Assembly: GCA_016214955.1 (NCBI GenBank)
Contig: JACRMN010000012.1
Coordinates: forward strand, 609,799 to 673,798
Origin: Deltaproteobacteria bacterium
Lineage (GTDB): Bacteria; Myxococcota; Myxococcia; Myxococcales; Anaeromyxobacteraceae
DNA length: 64,000 nucleotides
Reading direction: 5' to 3'
A program made the translations under genes and the position numbers. The stretch's first letter is position 1. Every line of letters starts with the position of its first letter. Below, in pieces: positions 46,702 to 55,056 of this stretch. The notes beneath the pieces were generated by a model, which saw only the letters and a program-made list of their open reading frames with translations, made no database searches and had not been told where the DNA came from.

Positions 46702-47663
46702 GCGCCGAACCGGTCCCAGAGCAGGCCCCAGCGCACCCCTCGATCGGAGACGGTGAGGGCGGAGAACCCGGTGCGCCGCATGGCCTCGGCCACGATGGCG
46801 CCGCCGGCGAGGATGACGTCGGCCCGCTTGGGCTCCATGCCCGGGAGCCGCTTGCGCCGCTCCAGCGGCAGGGCCGCCATGCGCTCCAGCAGCGCGTCCA
46901 CCTCGTCGAGGCCGAGGGTGGAGCCGTGGACCCGCTCGGCGTCGTAGGCCGGGAGCGCCTGCCCCACCGCCGCCAGCGTGGTCACGGTCCCGGCCACGCC
47001 CACCAGCCGCGCGCCCGCCAGCTCGGCGATGCCCTGGAGCTTGCCCAGCCCGGCCAGCGCCGTGGCCGCGGCCCGCTTCAGCGCCTGCAGGCCGGCGGTG
47101 CCCGGGGGATCCGCGGCCGGGTGGCGCTCGGTGAGCCGCACCGCCCCGAGCTGCAGGCTGAGCCTGCCGCGGGGCTCGGGGTCGTCACCCCAGGTGAACT
47201 CCGTCGAGCCGCCGCCCACGTCCAGCACCGCCAGCGGCAGCCCGGCCGGCAGCCCGGCCCCGCCGCCCAGCCCGAAGTCGCGCCAGGCGCTGCCGTAGAC
47301 GAGCCGGGCCTCCTCCTCGCCGCTGATGACCTCGGGCACCAGCCCGGCCGCGGCGCGCGAGGCGGCGAAGAAGTCGGCGCCGTTGGCGGCGTCGCGGGCG
47401 GCGCTGGTGGCGACGCAGGCGATGCCACCTGCGCCCAGGGCGCGGGCCTCGCCGGCGAACTCGGCCAGGGTGGCCACCGTCTCGGCGATGGCGGCCGGGT
47501 CGAGGCGCCCGCTGCGGTCCACGCCCCGCCCCAGCCGCGTGATGCGGGCCCGCTCCACCACCGGGACGAAGCCGGGGCCGCGCCGCTCGGCCACCAGCAG
47601 CAGCACCGTGTTGGTGCCCACGTCCAGGGCGGCGAAGCGCGCGCTCAAGGCAGCGGGCCCCAC
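46698..47663 (-). CDS. Ppx/GppA-family phosphatase
   Basis: 321 residues from GTG 47663; a TTG at 47648 that overlaps the tolB stop (TTGA) is equally likely and would remove five residues. ALDVGTNTVLLLVAERR is the phosphate-1 loop of the ASKHA fold, and LAVLDVGGGSTEFTWGD the second. The family hydrolyses polyphosphate or pppGpp; at this short length, without the C-terminal HD domain, it resembles GppA-like enzymes of unsure preference. It is probably co-transcribed with the tol genes. Confidence 0.88.
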   Translation of the reverse strand: MGPAALSARFAALDVGTNTVLLLVAERRGPGFVPVVERARITRLGRGVDRSGRLDPAAIAETVATLAEFAGEARALGAGGIACVATSAARDAANGADFFAASRAAAGLVPEVISGEEEARLVYGSAWRDFGLGGGAGLPAGLPLAVLDVGGGSTEFTWGDDPEPRGRLSLQLGAVRLTERHPAADPPGTAGLQALKRAAATALAGLGKLQGIAELAGARLVGVAGTVTTLAAVGQALPAYDAERVHGSTLGLDEVDALLERMAALPLERRKRLPGMEPKRADVILAGGAIVAEAMRRTGFSALTVSDRGVRWGLLWDRFGA

Positions 47664-48928
47664 ACCGGGGTCTCGAGGTCGGCGCTGTCGGGCAGCACCG
47701 TCTGCTTGTCCCCGTGCACGTTGGAGATGACGAGCTGGGTCCGGCCGGCGCGGTCGCTGCTGAAGATCAGCAGCCGGCCGTTGGGGGCCCAGGAGGGCTC
47801 CTGGTTGGTGATGCCCTGGTCCTGGGTGACGCGGGCGATGCGCCCGTTCTCCACCGAGACGGTGAAGACGTCGAAGGCCCGCCGCTCGTCGCGGGCGGTG
47901 AAGGCGATGAGGTCGCCGCGCGGGCTCCAGCGCGGCGTCTGGTTGTACTTCCCCTCGAAGGTGAGCCGGCGCTGGTCGGTGCCGTCGGCGCTCATCACGT
48001 AGATGTGCGGATGGCCCGAGCGGGTGGAGACGAAGGCGATGCGCTTGCCGTCGGGCGACCAGGCGGGCGAGCCGTCGGTGGCCGTGTCGGTGGTGAGGCG
48101 GCGCGGGTCGGAGCCGTCGGCGTTGCAGACGTAGATGTCGGAGTTGCCGCCCACCGAGGCGGCGAAGGCGATGCGCTTGCCGTCGGGGGCGTAGCTGCCG
48201 GCGGTCGCCAGCTCGCCGATGCCCACCACCCGGCGCACCCGCCTGCTGCGGACGTCCACCTCGAAGAGCTCGGGCCGGCCGCCGCGGTAGCTGGTGAAGA
48301 GGATGGCCTGGCCGTCGGGCCGCCAGCTGGGCAGGAGCGCCACCGGCTCGCGGTAGACGACCTCCTGCCCCTTGCCGTCCACGTCCATGACCACCAGCTC
48401 GCGCCCCTCGCGGCCGTGGCGGAAGGCGGCCAGGCGGGTGCGGAACACGCCCGGCTCGCGGGTGTAGTAGCGGACCACCTCGTCGGCGATGCGGTGGGCC
48501 AGGGCCCGGCCGCCGCCGGGCGCCCCGCGGTGGGTCGAGGCCAGGACCTCGCGGGCGGCGCGCACCTCGAAGAGGTGGAAGTCGACGACCAGCTCGGCCC
48601 CCTTGCGGACCTGGGCCTTCACCAGCCCCTCGGCGCCGACGTCGGCCCAGCGGCCGAACTTGATGAAGGGTGCGGCCAGCCCCTCGTCGGGCGAGGCCAG
48701 GAAGGAGCGGGGATCGAGCAGGTCGAAGATGCCGGTGAGCAGGAGGTCGCGCCGCAGCACCTCGGCGATCTCGCGGGCCTCGTCGGCCGCCGCCGGCTCG
48801 GCGCGGAAGGGGGCGATGGCGATGGGCAGTGGACGGAGGTCGGGCGAGCCGACGTCGATGTACTGGCGCTGCTGGGCCAGGGCGGCGCCGGGCAGCGAGG
48901 CGAGGAGCAGCAGGGCGAGGGTCTTCAC
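47645..48928 (-). CDS. tolB: Tol-Pal system protein TolB
   Basis: 427 residues with signal peptide MKTLALLLLASLPGAALAQ. An N-terminal domain (YIDVGSPDLRPLPIAIAPFR onward) precedes a six-bladed propeller with repeated SPDGKRIAF-type WD40-like motifs (AYAPDGKRIAFAAS-like at 48180, AWSPDGKRIAFVST, PRWSPRGDLIAFTA). TolB is periplasmic and mobilises Pal during cell division. A pal gene is not found next to it in this window. Confidence 0.95.
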   Translation of the reverse strand: MKTLALLLLASLPGAALAQQRQYIDVGSPDLRPLPIAIAPFRAEPAAADEAREIAEVLRRDLLLTGIFDLLDPRSFLASPDEGLAAPFIKFGRWADVGAEGLVKAQVRKGAELVVDFHLFEVRAAREVLASTHRGAPGGGRALAHRIADEVVRYYTREPGVFRTRLAAFRHGREGRELVVMDVDGKGQEVVYREPVALLPSWRPDGQAILFTSYRGGRPELFEVDVRSRRVRRVVGIGELATAGSYAPDGKRIAFAASVGGNSDIYVCNADGSDPRRLTTDTATDGSPAWSPDGKRIAFVSTRSGHPHIYVMSADGTDQRRLTFEGKYNQTPRWSPRGDLIAFTARDERRAFDVFTVSVENGRIARVTQDQGITNQEPSWAPNGRLLIFSSDRAGRTQLVISNVHGDKQTVLPDSADLETPVWGPLP

Positions 48929-48955
48929 GAAGGCCTCGGCGGAGCGGGTGGGAGA

Positions 48956-49696
48956 TCAGGGGACGAAGCGCACGCCCAGCCCCTGGCTGCGGTAGCGCTC
49001 CCGCAGCTCGGCGGGAGGTGGGGGCAGGCGCGCCTGGCGGATGGCCCGCTCCAGCGCGTCGTCGAAGGCGCCGTTGCCGCTGCGGCTCTCGAAGGACCAG
49101 CGGGTCACGGTCCCGTCGGGGAGCAAGTAGAGGATCACGGTGGCCCGGAGGTGCAGGAGGTCCCGCTCGTTGATGGTCGAGGGGATGCGGTAGGTCTCGT
49201 GAAGGGCGCGCTGGGCCAGCGCCAGGTAGCGGTCGCCGGCCTCGCCGTCGGAGCTGTCGCCCAGCGGGTCGCCCGAGGGATCGCCGCCGGCCGAGCCGCG
49301 CACCGGCTCGCGCTTGAGGCGCGAGAGCGCCGAGGCCAGGGCGTCGGTCCTGGCGCCGCGGGGCGGCGCGGTGGCGGGCCGGGGGGGCGAGGGGCGCGCC
49401 GGGGCGGCGGGGGCCGGGGTGGGCGCGGGGCCCGGCGGGGCCGGCACCGGCGCGGCCTCCGGCTGGCCGGACGAGGGGGGCGGCTCCTCCTTGCGCGGCA
49501 GCAGGTGCTCGGGCCGCTTCTCGCCCAGCCGCACCAGCTTGGCGACGATGGGCTTCTGCTCCAGGTCGATGAGCGGCGCGGGCCGCAGCGCCAGGCCGGC
49601 AGCCCCCAGCGCCAGGTGGAGGAAGGCCGAGAGGCCGACGAGGAGCCAGAAGCGGTCCTGGCGCGGCAGGAGCGGGCTGTGGAGCGCGGCGCTCAC
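48956..49696 (-). CDS. TolA/TonB-type energy-transducing protein
   Basis: 246 residues. One N-terminal membrane helix (FWLLVGLSAFLHLALGAAG), a Pro/Ala-rich middle (about 75-110) and a C-terminal TonB-like domain (LRATVILYLLPDGTVTRWSF, FDDALERAIRQARLPPPP). Between TolR and TolB it fills the place of TolA, carrying proton-motive energy from TolQR to the outer membrane. The long TolA helical domain is absent, so TonB-like is the safer description. Confidence 0.82.
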   Translation of the reverse strand: MSAALHSPLLPRQDRFWLLVGLSAFLHLALGAAGLALRPAPLIDLEQKPIVAKLVRLGEKRPEHLLPRKEEPPPSSGQPEAAPVPAPPGPAPTPAPAAPARPSPPRPATAPPRGARTDALASALSRLKREPVRGSAGGDPSGDPLGDSSDGEAGDRYLALAQRALHETYRIPSTINERDLLHLRATVILYLLPDGTVTRWSFESRSGNGAFDDALERAIRQARLPPPPAELRERYRSQGLGVRFVP

Positions 49697-49703
49697 GCCG
49701 CCC

Positions 49704-50156
49704 TCAGGGCGCCTTCTTCTCGCGCTCCGGGCGCGAGGGCGAGGGGTTGGTGATCATGCCCAGGTTCTGCACCCCGGCGCGCTGCACCGCCGCCATCACC
49801 TCGACGACGAACCCGTAGGGGAGGGTGCGGTCGGCCATCAGGTAGAGCTCGCGCTCCTGCCGCACCCGGGCGTTGGCCCGCAGCCTCTCCTCCAGGTCCT
49901 CGAGGGTGAGGCGCGCTGGCTCCTCCCCGCCGCCCAGCCAGATGCTCTTGTCGGCCTTGAGCGAGAGCACCAGCTTCTCCTCCTCGGCCTTCACCGGCTG
50001 GGCCCGGGCCTCGGGCAGCTTCACCTCCACTCCCTGCTGGATGAGCGGCGCGGTCACCATGAAGATGATGAGCAGCACCAGCATCACGTCGACGAGCGGC
50101 GTGACGTTGATCTCGGCGAGGGTCTGGCGGCCGGAGCCGCCGCTGGAGGCGGCCAT
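49704..50156 (-). CDS. tolR: Tol-Pal system protein TolR (ExbD family)
   Basis: 150 residues from ATG 50156. INVTPLVDVMLVLLIIFMVT is the single membrane helix, with the proton-path Asp23 in the same place as in E. coli TolR; the periplasmic domain ends in a short charged tail. TolQ ends two bases before this ATG. ExbD is the alternative name, but TolB downstream supports Tol. Confidence 0.92.
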   Translation of the reverse strand: MAASSGGSGRQTLAEINVTPLVDVMLVLLIIFMVTAPLIQQGVEVKLPEARAQPVKAEEEKLVLSLKADKSIWLGGGEEPARLTLEDLEERLRANARVRQERELYLMADRTLPYGFVVEVMAAVQRAGVQNLGMITNPSPSRPEREKKAP

Positions 50157-50158
50157 GG

Positions 50159-50902
50159 CTAGCTGAAGAAGTGGCGCTTCACGATGTTGAGGAAGTCGCT
50201 GGAGAAGTTGGTCATCTCGCTGTCGAGGACGCGGATGCGGGCGATGAAGGAGTTGTAGGCCACCACCGCCGGGATGGCCGCTGCCAGCCCAACCGCGGTG
50301 GCGATGAGGGCCTCGCTGATGGGCTTGGCCACCGTGGCCAGGTTGGCGTTGCCCATCTGGTAGATCTCGTGGAAGGCACGCATGATGCCCCACACCGTGC
50401 CGAAGAGCCCCACGAACGGCGCGGCGCTGGCGGTGGTGCCGAGGAACGAGACCCGCGCCTCGAGGTGGGTCACCTCGGAGGCGGCGGCGCGCTTCAGCGA
50501 GCGCTCCACGTTCTCCAGGCCGCCCAGCGCCTCGCTCATGGCGGTCTCGCCCTCCTTCTTCTGGGCGGTCACCTTGGAGAGCTCGACGTAGCCGGCGCGG
50601 AAGACCTGCGAGATGGGGCTGGCCGAGAGCGCCTCGGCCGCCTGGTAGATGGCGTCGAGCCGCTTCGACTGCCAGAAGGTCTCGAGGAAGCGCACCGACT
50701 CCTCCTGGGCGCGGCGCAGCTGCCTCCACTTCCAGAAGATGATGGCCCAGGAGACGGCCGAGGCGCCCACCAGGAGCAGGAGCACGCCCATCACCACCGG
50801 GCCGCCGTTGGTGACCACTTCCAGGTAGTCGAGCTCGGCGCCCCGGGGTGCGGCGGAGAGCGCGACGCGCAGGCTCTGCGAGGGGAGGCCCAGGTCGATC
50901 AT
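50159..50902 (-). CDS. tolQ: Tol-Pal system protein TolQ (ExbB/MotA family)
   Basis: 247 residues from ATG 50902; a TTG at 50911 is the alternative. Three membrane helices: GGPVVMGVLLLLVGASAVSW near the start, and FLGTTASAAPFVGLFGTVWG plus ISEALIATAVGLAAAIPAVV, the conserved MotA/TolQ/ExbB region. It forms the proton channel with TolR. A sigma-70 promoter lies about 30 bases upstream. It is first in the tolQ-R-A-B-ppx-HAD operon. Confidence 0.94.
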   Translation of the reverse strand: MIDLGLPSQSLRVALSAAPRGAELDYLEVVTNGGPVVMGVLLLLVGASAVSWAIIFWKWRQLRRAQEESVRFLETFWQSKRLDAIYQAAEALSASPISQVFRAGYVELSKVTAQKKEGETAMSEALGGLENVERSLKRAAASEVTHLEARVSFLGTTASAAPFVGLFGTVWGIMRAFHEIYQMGNANLATVAKPISEALIATAVGLAAAIPAVVAYNSFIARIRVLDSEMTNFSSDFLNIVKRHFFS

Positions 50903-50930
50903 GTCGTGCAAGTCTCGGAAAGAGTGGGAT

Positions 50931-50960
50931 TTTCTAGCATGCGGTGCCGGTATCGTCCAA
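50931..50960 (-). promoter_or_regulatory. Sigma-70-type promoter of the tol operon
   Basis: On the minus strand TTGGAC, 18 bases, TAGAAA. The -10 lies within GCATGCTAGAAA, a 12-mer also found at the pilA promoter (20869-20880, minus strand). Transcription should begin near 50924, about 20 bases before the tolQ ATG. Confidence 0.65.
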
Positions 50961-51080
50961 TGCGGGCGTCCCGGCGGGGCCCACCTCGGCCCACACGGAG
51001 AACGTGCGCGCAGGCAACGCGCGTGACCTCACGGACACAGCGGCAATGACTAAAACCTGGCAGAACCGCGTCGGATCCTG

Positions 51081-51096
51081 TGGCATCGACCTTGCT
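51081..51096 (+). promoter_or_regulatory. Sigma-54 promoter of the lipoprotein gene
   Basis: TGGCATCGACCTTGCT has TGGCA, TTGCT and exact GG-N10-GC spacing. The start near 51107 leaves a 24-base leader with GGAG at 51121, a standard layout for a sigma-54 gene. Confidence 0.75.
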
Positions 51097-51130
51097 CCCC
51101 TCCGCGATGGGACATTCACCGGAGAAACAC

Positions 51131-51856
51131 ATGAACCGCGCCCTTCTACTCCTGCCGATGGCCGCCCTGGCTTCCGGCTGCTACGTCGCCCCCCCGTGTG
51201 ACCCCGTGGCCAACGTCTACTGGGCGTTCACCGTCCCGGGCCTGAACGGGGTGATGAGCTGCGCCGAGGCCGGCGTCGACAGCGTGGACGTCTTCGTGGA
51301 CAACGCGCTGGTGGAGACCGTCCCCTGCCAGGGGCCCTCCGCCGACGGCATCCAGCTCGTCGGCTTCGGCCATGGCACGCGGCTCCTGTCGCTCGACGTC
51401 TACGCCGGCAACACCCGGCGCTACCAGTACGACGGCAACATCGCCTTCAACGGCTGCACCAGCAGCTTCGACGCGGTGGCCAGTGGCATCGCCGGGCGCC
51501 TGCAGTTCCAGTACGCTTTCGGCGACGGCGGGAACCTCTGCGCCGGGCCGAGCTACCTCTGGTTCCAGGTGACGAGCGGCGGCGCGGTCTACGACGCCGT
51601 CGACGACGCCAGCACCAACCCGCTGGCCCTGGCCTGCACCAACACCGCCCCCTCCCGCAACGTCGACGTGCTGAACGCCAGCGGGGGGACCAGCATCCCG
51701 GCCGGCGTCTACACCCGCACGCGCTTCGAGGAGGTCGTCCCCGCGGGGGCCACCTACACGCCCCAGCGCGCCAACTGTGCCCAGGAGACCTTCGTGCACG
51801 CTGGCGACGACGCCCGGCCGGTGACCCTGGTCGCCTCCAGCACCCTCTGCCCGTGA
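51131..51856 (+). CDS. Cysteine-rich lipoprotein of unknown function under sigma-54 control
   Basis: 241 residues from ATG 51131, after GGAGAAACAC. MNRALLLLPMAALASGC is a lipoprotein signal with lipid-bearing Cys17. Seven or so other cysteines are spread over a beta-rich body (SVDVFVDNALVETVPCQG, GTRLLSLDVYAGNTRRYQYD). I do not recognise the family. It stands alone between a sigma-54 promoter and a strong terminator, diverging from tolQ, so it is a single-gene unit, possibly controlled by one of the PilR-type activators. Confidence 0.75.
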   Translation: MNRALLLLPMAALASGCYVAPPCDPVANVYWAFTVPGLNGVMSCAEAGVDSVDVFVDNALVETVPCQGPSADGIQLVGFGHGTRLLSLDVYAGNTRRYQYDGNIAFNGCTSSFDAVASGIAGRLQFQYAFGDGGNLCAGPSYLWFQVTSGGAVYDAVDDASTNPLALACTNTAPSRNVDVLNASGGTSIPAGVYTRTRFEEVVPAGATYTPQRANCAQETFVHAGDDARPVTLVASSTLCP

Positions 51857-51921
51857 GGCCCGGCGCGCTCTCCACCACGCTCTTCCCGGCGGCGGCCGGC
51901 CGCTGGCCGTAGCAGGGGCCG

Positions 51922-51960
51922 CGGGCGCGGGGCACCGTCCCCGCGCCCGTTTCCATTTTT
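51922..51960 (+). terminator. Intrinsic terminator after the lipoprotein gene
   Basis: CGGGCGCGGGG, loop CACCGT, CCCCGCGCCCG (11 pairs), then TTTCCATTTTT. It is the clearest rho-independent terminator in the window. Confidence 0.9.
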
Positions 51961-51986
51961 CCGGCGGCCGGGCTAAGAAGCCGCGC

Positions 51987-52766
51987 ATGGCGCGCATCGG
52001 CATCTTCGACTCGGGCGTCGGCGGCCTCACCGTGCAGCGGGCCATCATCGACCGGCTGCCGGCCCTCGACACCGTCTACCTGGGCGACAAGGCGAGGCTG
52101 CCCTACGGCACCAAGTCGCCCGAGGTGGTGACCCAGTACTCGCTGCGGGCCGCCGCCTTCCTGGCCGAGCAGGACATCGACCTCCTGGTGGTGGCCTGCA
52201 ACACCGCCTCCTCGGTGGCCCTCCCGGCGCTGCGCCGCGCCCACGCCATCCCGGTGCTGGGCGTGGTCGAGCCCGGCGCCCGGGCCGCAGCCCGCGCCAG
52301 CAGGAGCGGCCGCATCGGCGTCATCGGCACCCAGGCCACGGTGGAGTCGGGAAGCTACCAGGCGGCGCTCCGGGGGCTGCGCCCCGAGGTGGAGGTCACC
52401 GCGCGCGCCTGCCCGCTCTTCGTGCCGCTGGCCGAGGAGGGCTGGACCGACCCCGAGGACGAGGTGGTGCGCCTGGTGGCCCGCCGGTATCTGGCCGGGC
52501 TCCAGGCAGCCAGCGTGGACACCGTGGTGCTGGGCTGCACCCACTACCCGCTGCTGTCCGGGGCCATCGCCGGCGCCCTGCCCGGGGTGGCGCTGGTGGA
52601 CAGCGCCGCGGCCATCGCCGCCGAGGTGGCCGAGAGGCTGGGCAGCGCCCCCGGCGCCCCGGGCACGCACCGCTTCTACTTCACCGACGTCCCCGGCCGG
52701 TTCCTGCACGTGGCCGAGCGGTTCCTGGGGCTGCCGATCGCGACCGCGGAGCAGGTCGACATCTAG
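51987..52766 (+). CDS. murI: Glutamate racemase
   Basis: 259 residues. IGIFDSGVGGLTVQRAI at the start, VVACNTASS with catalytic Cys71 and VLGCTHYPLL with catalytic Cys184 are the two-cysteine signature. It supplies D-glutamate for peptidoglycan. No strong Shine-Dalgarno is seen; CTAAGAAG lies about ten bases before the ATG. It is transcribed toward the division genes, and both act on the wall. Confidence 0.96.
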   Translation: MARIGIFDSGVGGLTVQRAIIDRLPALDTVYLGDKARLPYGTKSPEVVTQYSLRAAAFLAEQDIDLLVVACNTASSVALPALRRAHAIPVLGVVEPGARAAARASRSGRIGVIGTQATVESGSYQAALRGLRPEVEVTARACPLFVPLAEEGWTDPEDEVVRLVARRYLAGLQAASVDTVVLGCTHYPLLSGAIAGALPGVALVDSAAAIAAEVAERLGSAPGAPGTHRFYFTDVPGRFLHVAERFLGLPIATAEQVDI

Positions 52767-52857
52767 AGGCTGCGGCGCTCCCTGCCTGCCCGCGCCCGGG
52801 GCCCCTGCCAGGTCGGCAGGAACCCCGTGGATCGGCACGTTCCGCCCTGCCCGGAAC

Positions 52858-52887
52858 TTGAATACCGGGCACCCCGACCGATACGAT
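52858..52887 (+). promoter_or_regulatory. Sigma-70-type promoter giving a probable leaderless message
   Basis: TTGAAT, 18 bases, TACGAT. The expected start is about 52894, right at the ATG at 52895, and there is no Shine-Dalgarno, so the message is probably leaderless. Confidence 0.6.
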
Positions 52888-52894
52888 CCCCCGG

Positions 52895-53449
52895 ATGGCC
52901 GAAGCCAAGAAGATGGTCACGGGGTTCAACCACAACGTGAAGCACCTGGGACGGGTGTATCACGTGCAGACCGAGGACTCCGGCCTCTCCAACCCGCACA
53001 TCATCACCCACCTGTTCGTGGGCGGGAACATCCTCGCCTCCAAGAAGACCAGCTACGCCGACATCACCGGCGCCGAGAACCTCACCCAGGTGGTGCGGGA
53101 GCTGATGGAGGAGCAGCACAAGGAGATGCTGCGCAACCTGGTGAACGGCGTCTACGACGACCCCGGGCAGTCCCACGGGGCCCGCGGCGCCCAGCACTAC
53201 CAGCCCGGGCAGCTGGGCGTGGAGGCGCCCACCGGCCACCCGCCGCCGCTCTCCATCACCGTTCCGGTGGGCGGGCCGCCCCCCACCCTCACGCCCAGCC
53301 CGCCGCTGCCGGCCGCGGCCGCCCCGCCGGCGGTGGAGTGGAAGGGCGACGCCGGAGCGACGCTCATCGGAGAGGAGCTCATCAGCGAGAAGACCCTCGA
53401 CGAGGTCATCCTCTCCTACCTGGCCGAGGACGCCGGCGAGCGGAAGTGA
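52895..53449 (+). CDS. RomY-like conserved protein
   Basis: 184 residues, cytoplasmic. A conserved N-terminal domain (about 8-90: FNHNVKHLGRVYHVQTEDSG, SNPHIITHLFVGGNILASKK), a Pro-rich linker (about 112-147), and a conserved C-terminal helix (LISEKTLDEVILSYLAEDA). This layout, and its place ahead of ftsEX some genes after a SgmX-like gene, matches what I recall of M. xanthus RomY, which helps MglB act as GAP on the polarity GTPase MglA. The match is from memory, so treat it as a lead. Its stop overlaps a possible ftsE GTG. Confidence 0.6.
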   Translation: MAEAKKMVTGFNHNVKHLGRVYHVQTEDSGLSNPHIITHLFVGGNILASKKTSYADITGAENLTQVVRELMEEQHKEMLRNLVNGVYDDPGQSHGARGAQHYQPGQLGVEAPTGHPPPLSITVPVGGPPPTLTPSPPLPAAAAPPAVEWKGDAGATLIGEELISEKTLDEVILSYLAEDAGERK

Positions 53450-53463
53450 AGGGCGGAGGCTCC

Positions 53464-54165
53464 TTGGCCAGCGAGGCGCTCGTCCAGCTCTTCCACGTCT
53501 ACAAGCAGTACGCCGGCGAGGGGCCGGCGCTGACCGACGTGACCCTGCAGGTGGGCAAGGGGGAGTTCGTCTTCCTCACCGGCCCCTCCGGCGCCGGCAA
53601 GTCCACCCTCCTCAAGCTCATCTTCGCCGCCGAGCCGGCCACCAGCGGCCAGCTCCTGGTGTTCGGCCGCAACGTCGCCAAGATCAAGGCCTCGCAGGTC
53701 CCTGCCCTGCGCCGGGCCATCGGCGTCATCTTCCAGGACTTCAAGCTCCTCCCCCACCGCACCGTCTTCGAGAACGTGGCCTTCCCGCTGGAGGTGCGCG
53801 GCCTGGGCCCCAGGGATGTTTCACGAAAGGTGAACGCCATGCTCCGCTCGGTGGGGCTGGAGCTCAAGGCGGCCCGCTTCCCGCTCTCCCTCTCCGGCGG
53901 CGAGCAGCAGCGGGTGGCGGTGGCCCGGGCGCTGGTGGGGGATCCGGCGCTGCTCCTCGCCGACGAGCCCACCGGGAACCTGGACCCCGACCGCACCCTG
54001 GAGGTGATGGACCTCATCGAGGGGGCGGCTGCCCGCGGCACCACCGTGGTGGTGGCCACCCACGACCGCTCGCTGCTGGAGCGCCACCAGCGCCGGGTGA
54101 TCGCCCTCGAGGCCGGTCGCGTGGCCAGCGACGGCGACGCCTTCCGCCGCATCTCCGGGAGCTAG
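53464..54165 (+). CDS. ftsE: Cell division ATP-binding protein FtsE
   Basis: 233 residues from TTG 53464, chosen for GGAGG four bases upstream; a GTG at 53446 overlapping the previous stop is the alternative. Walker A GPSGAGKST (about 40-48), IGVIFQDFKLLPHRTVFENV (a typical FtsE block), signature LSGGEQQRVAVARAL and Walker B LLLADEPTGNLD are intact. With FtsX it forms the complex that switches on wall hydrolases at the septum. Confidence 0.94.
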   Translation: MASEALVQLFHVYKQYAGEGPALTDVTLQVGKGEFVFLTGPSGAGKSTLLKLIFAAEPATSGQLLVFGRNVAKIKASQVPALRRAIGVIFQDFKLLPHRTVFENVAFPLEVRGLGPRDVSRKVNAMLRSVGLELKAARFPLSLSGGEQQRVAVARALVGDPALLLADEPTGNLDPDRTLEVMDLIEGAAARGTTVVVATHDRSLLERHQRRVIALEAGRVASDGDAFRRISGS

Positions 54166-54171
54166 CCGATC

Positions 54172-55056
54172 GTGGCCCTGCGCCCCCTCTCCTTCGTGCG
54201 GCGCGCTCTCGAGGCCATGGTGCGCGGCCCCTTCATGACCGCGGTGGCGGTGGGCACCATCTTCGTGGCCACCTTCGTCACCGGCCTCTTCGCGGCCTCG
54301 CTCTCCGGGGCCGAGCGGCTCCTGGGGGCCTGGGCCGGCGACGTGCAAATCGCCGTCTACCTGGCCCCCGGGGCCGACCTGGGCGCGGCCGCCCGGGCCG
54401 CCGAGGCCCTGGCCGGCGGCCGCGAGGTGGAGGTGGTGACGCCCTCGGAGGCGCTGCGTCGCCTCAAGGCCTCGCTGGGACCGGAGGCGGCGGCGCTGGA
54501 GGGGGTGGGGGCCGAGGTGTTGCCGGCCTCGGTGGAGGTGAGGGCGCCGGGCATCTCGCTGCAGGAGGCCCGGGCGCTGGCCGGCAAGCTCGCGGCGGTG
54601 CCGGGGGCCCGGGACGTCGACTTCGGCAATGCCTGGCTGGAGAAGGTGGAGCTCCTGCTCTCGCGGCTCCGCTGGGCGGGGCTGGTGCTCTTCGCGGCGC
54701 TGGCGCTGGGCACGGCGGTGCTGGTCTCCAACACCCTGCGGCTCGGGGTCTTCGCCCGGCGCGACGAGATCGAGATCATGAAGCTGGTGGGGGCCACGGA
54801 CGCCTACGTCGAGGCCCCGTTCCTCATCGAGGGGGTGCTGCAGGGGCTGGCCGGCTCGGGGCTGGCGGTCGTGGCGCTCTACGCCCTCCACGCCATCCTG
54901 GCCCCGCGGCTGGTGTCGGCGGTGGGGCTGGCGGCGCCGCTCCTGCGGGCGCAGGTGCTGCCGCCGGCACTGGTGCTGGGGCTGCTGGGCGGTGGGGCGG
55001 CGCTGGGGCTGGTGGCCAGCGCCCTGGCGGTGGGCCGCTACCTGAGGAAGCCGTGA
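54172..55056 (+). CDS. ftsX: Cell division protein FtsX
   Basis: 294 residues from GTG 54172. Four membrane helices: one at about 20-42, then a periplasmic domain (QIAVYLAPGADLGAAARAAE), then three in the C-terminal half (FAALALGTAVLVSNTLRLGV onward) with RRDEIEIMKLVGATDAYVEA, the conserved FtsX loop. The periplasmic domain recruits an EnvC-type activator, which here is encoded next with a GTGA overlap. Confidence 0.94.
   Translation: MALRPLSFVRRALEAMVRGPFMTAVAVGTIFVATFVTGLFAASLSGAERLLGAWAGDVQIAVYLAPGADLGAAARAAEALAGGREVEVVTPSEALRRLKASLGPEAAALEGVGAEVLPASVEVRAPGISLQEARALAGKLAAVPGARDVDFGNAWLEKVELLLSRLRWAGLVLFAALALGTAVLVSNTLRLGVFARRDEIEIMKLVGATDAYVEAPFLIEGVLQGLAGSGLAVVALYALHAILAPRLVSAVGLAAPLLRAQVLPPALVLGLLGGGAALGLVASALAVGRYLRKP

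Noticed and set aside
50931..50960. Sigma-54 promoter for tolQ
   Set aside because: GGCACC and ATGCT resemble the pilA promoter, but the GG-GC spacing is two bases too short. A sigma-70 pair with 18-base spacing explains it better.
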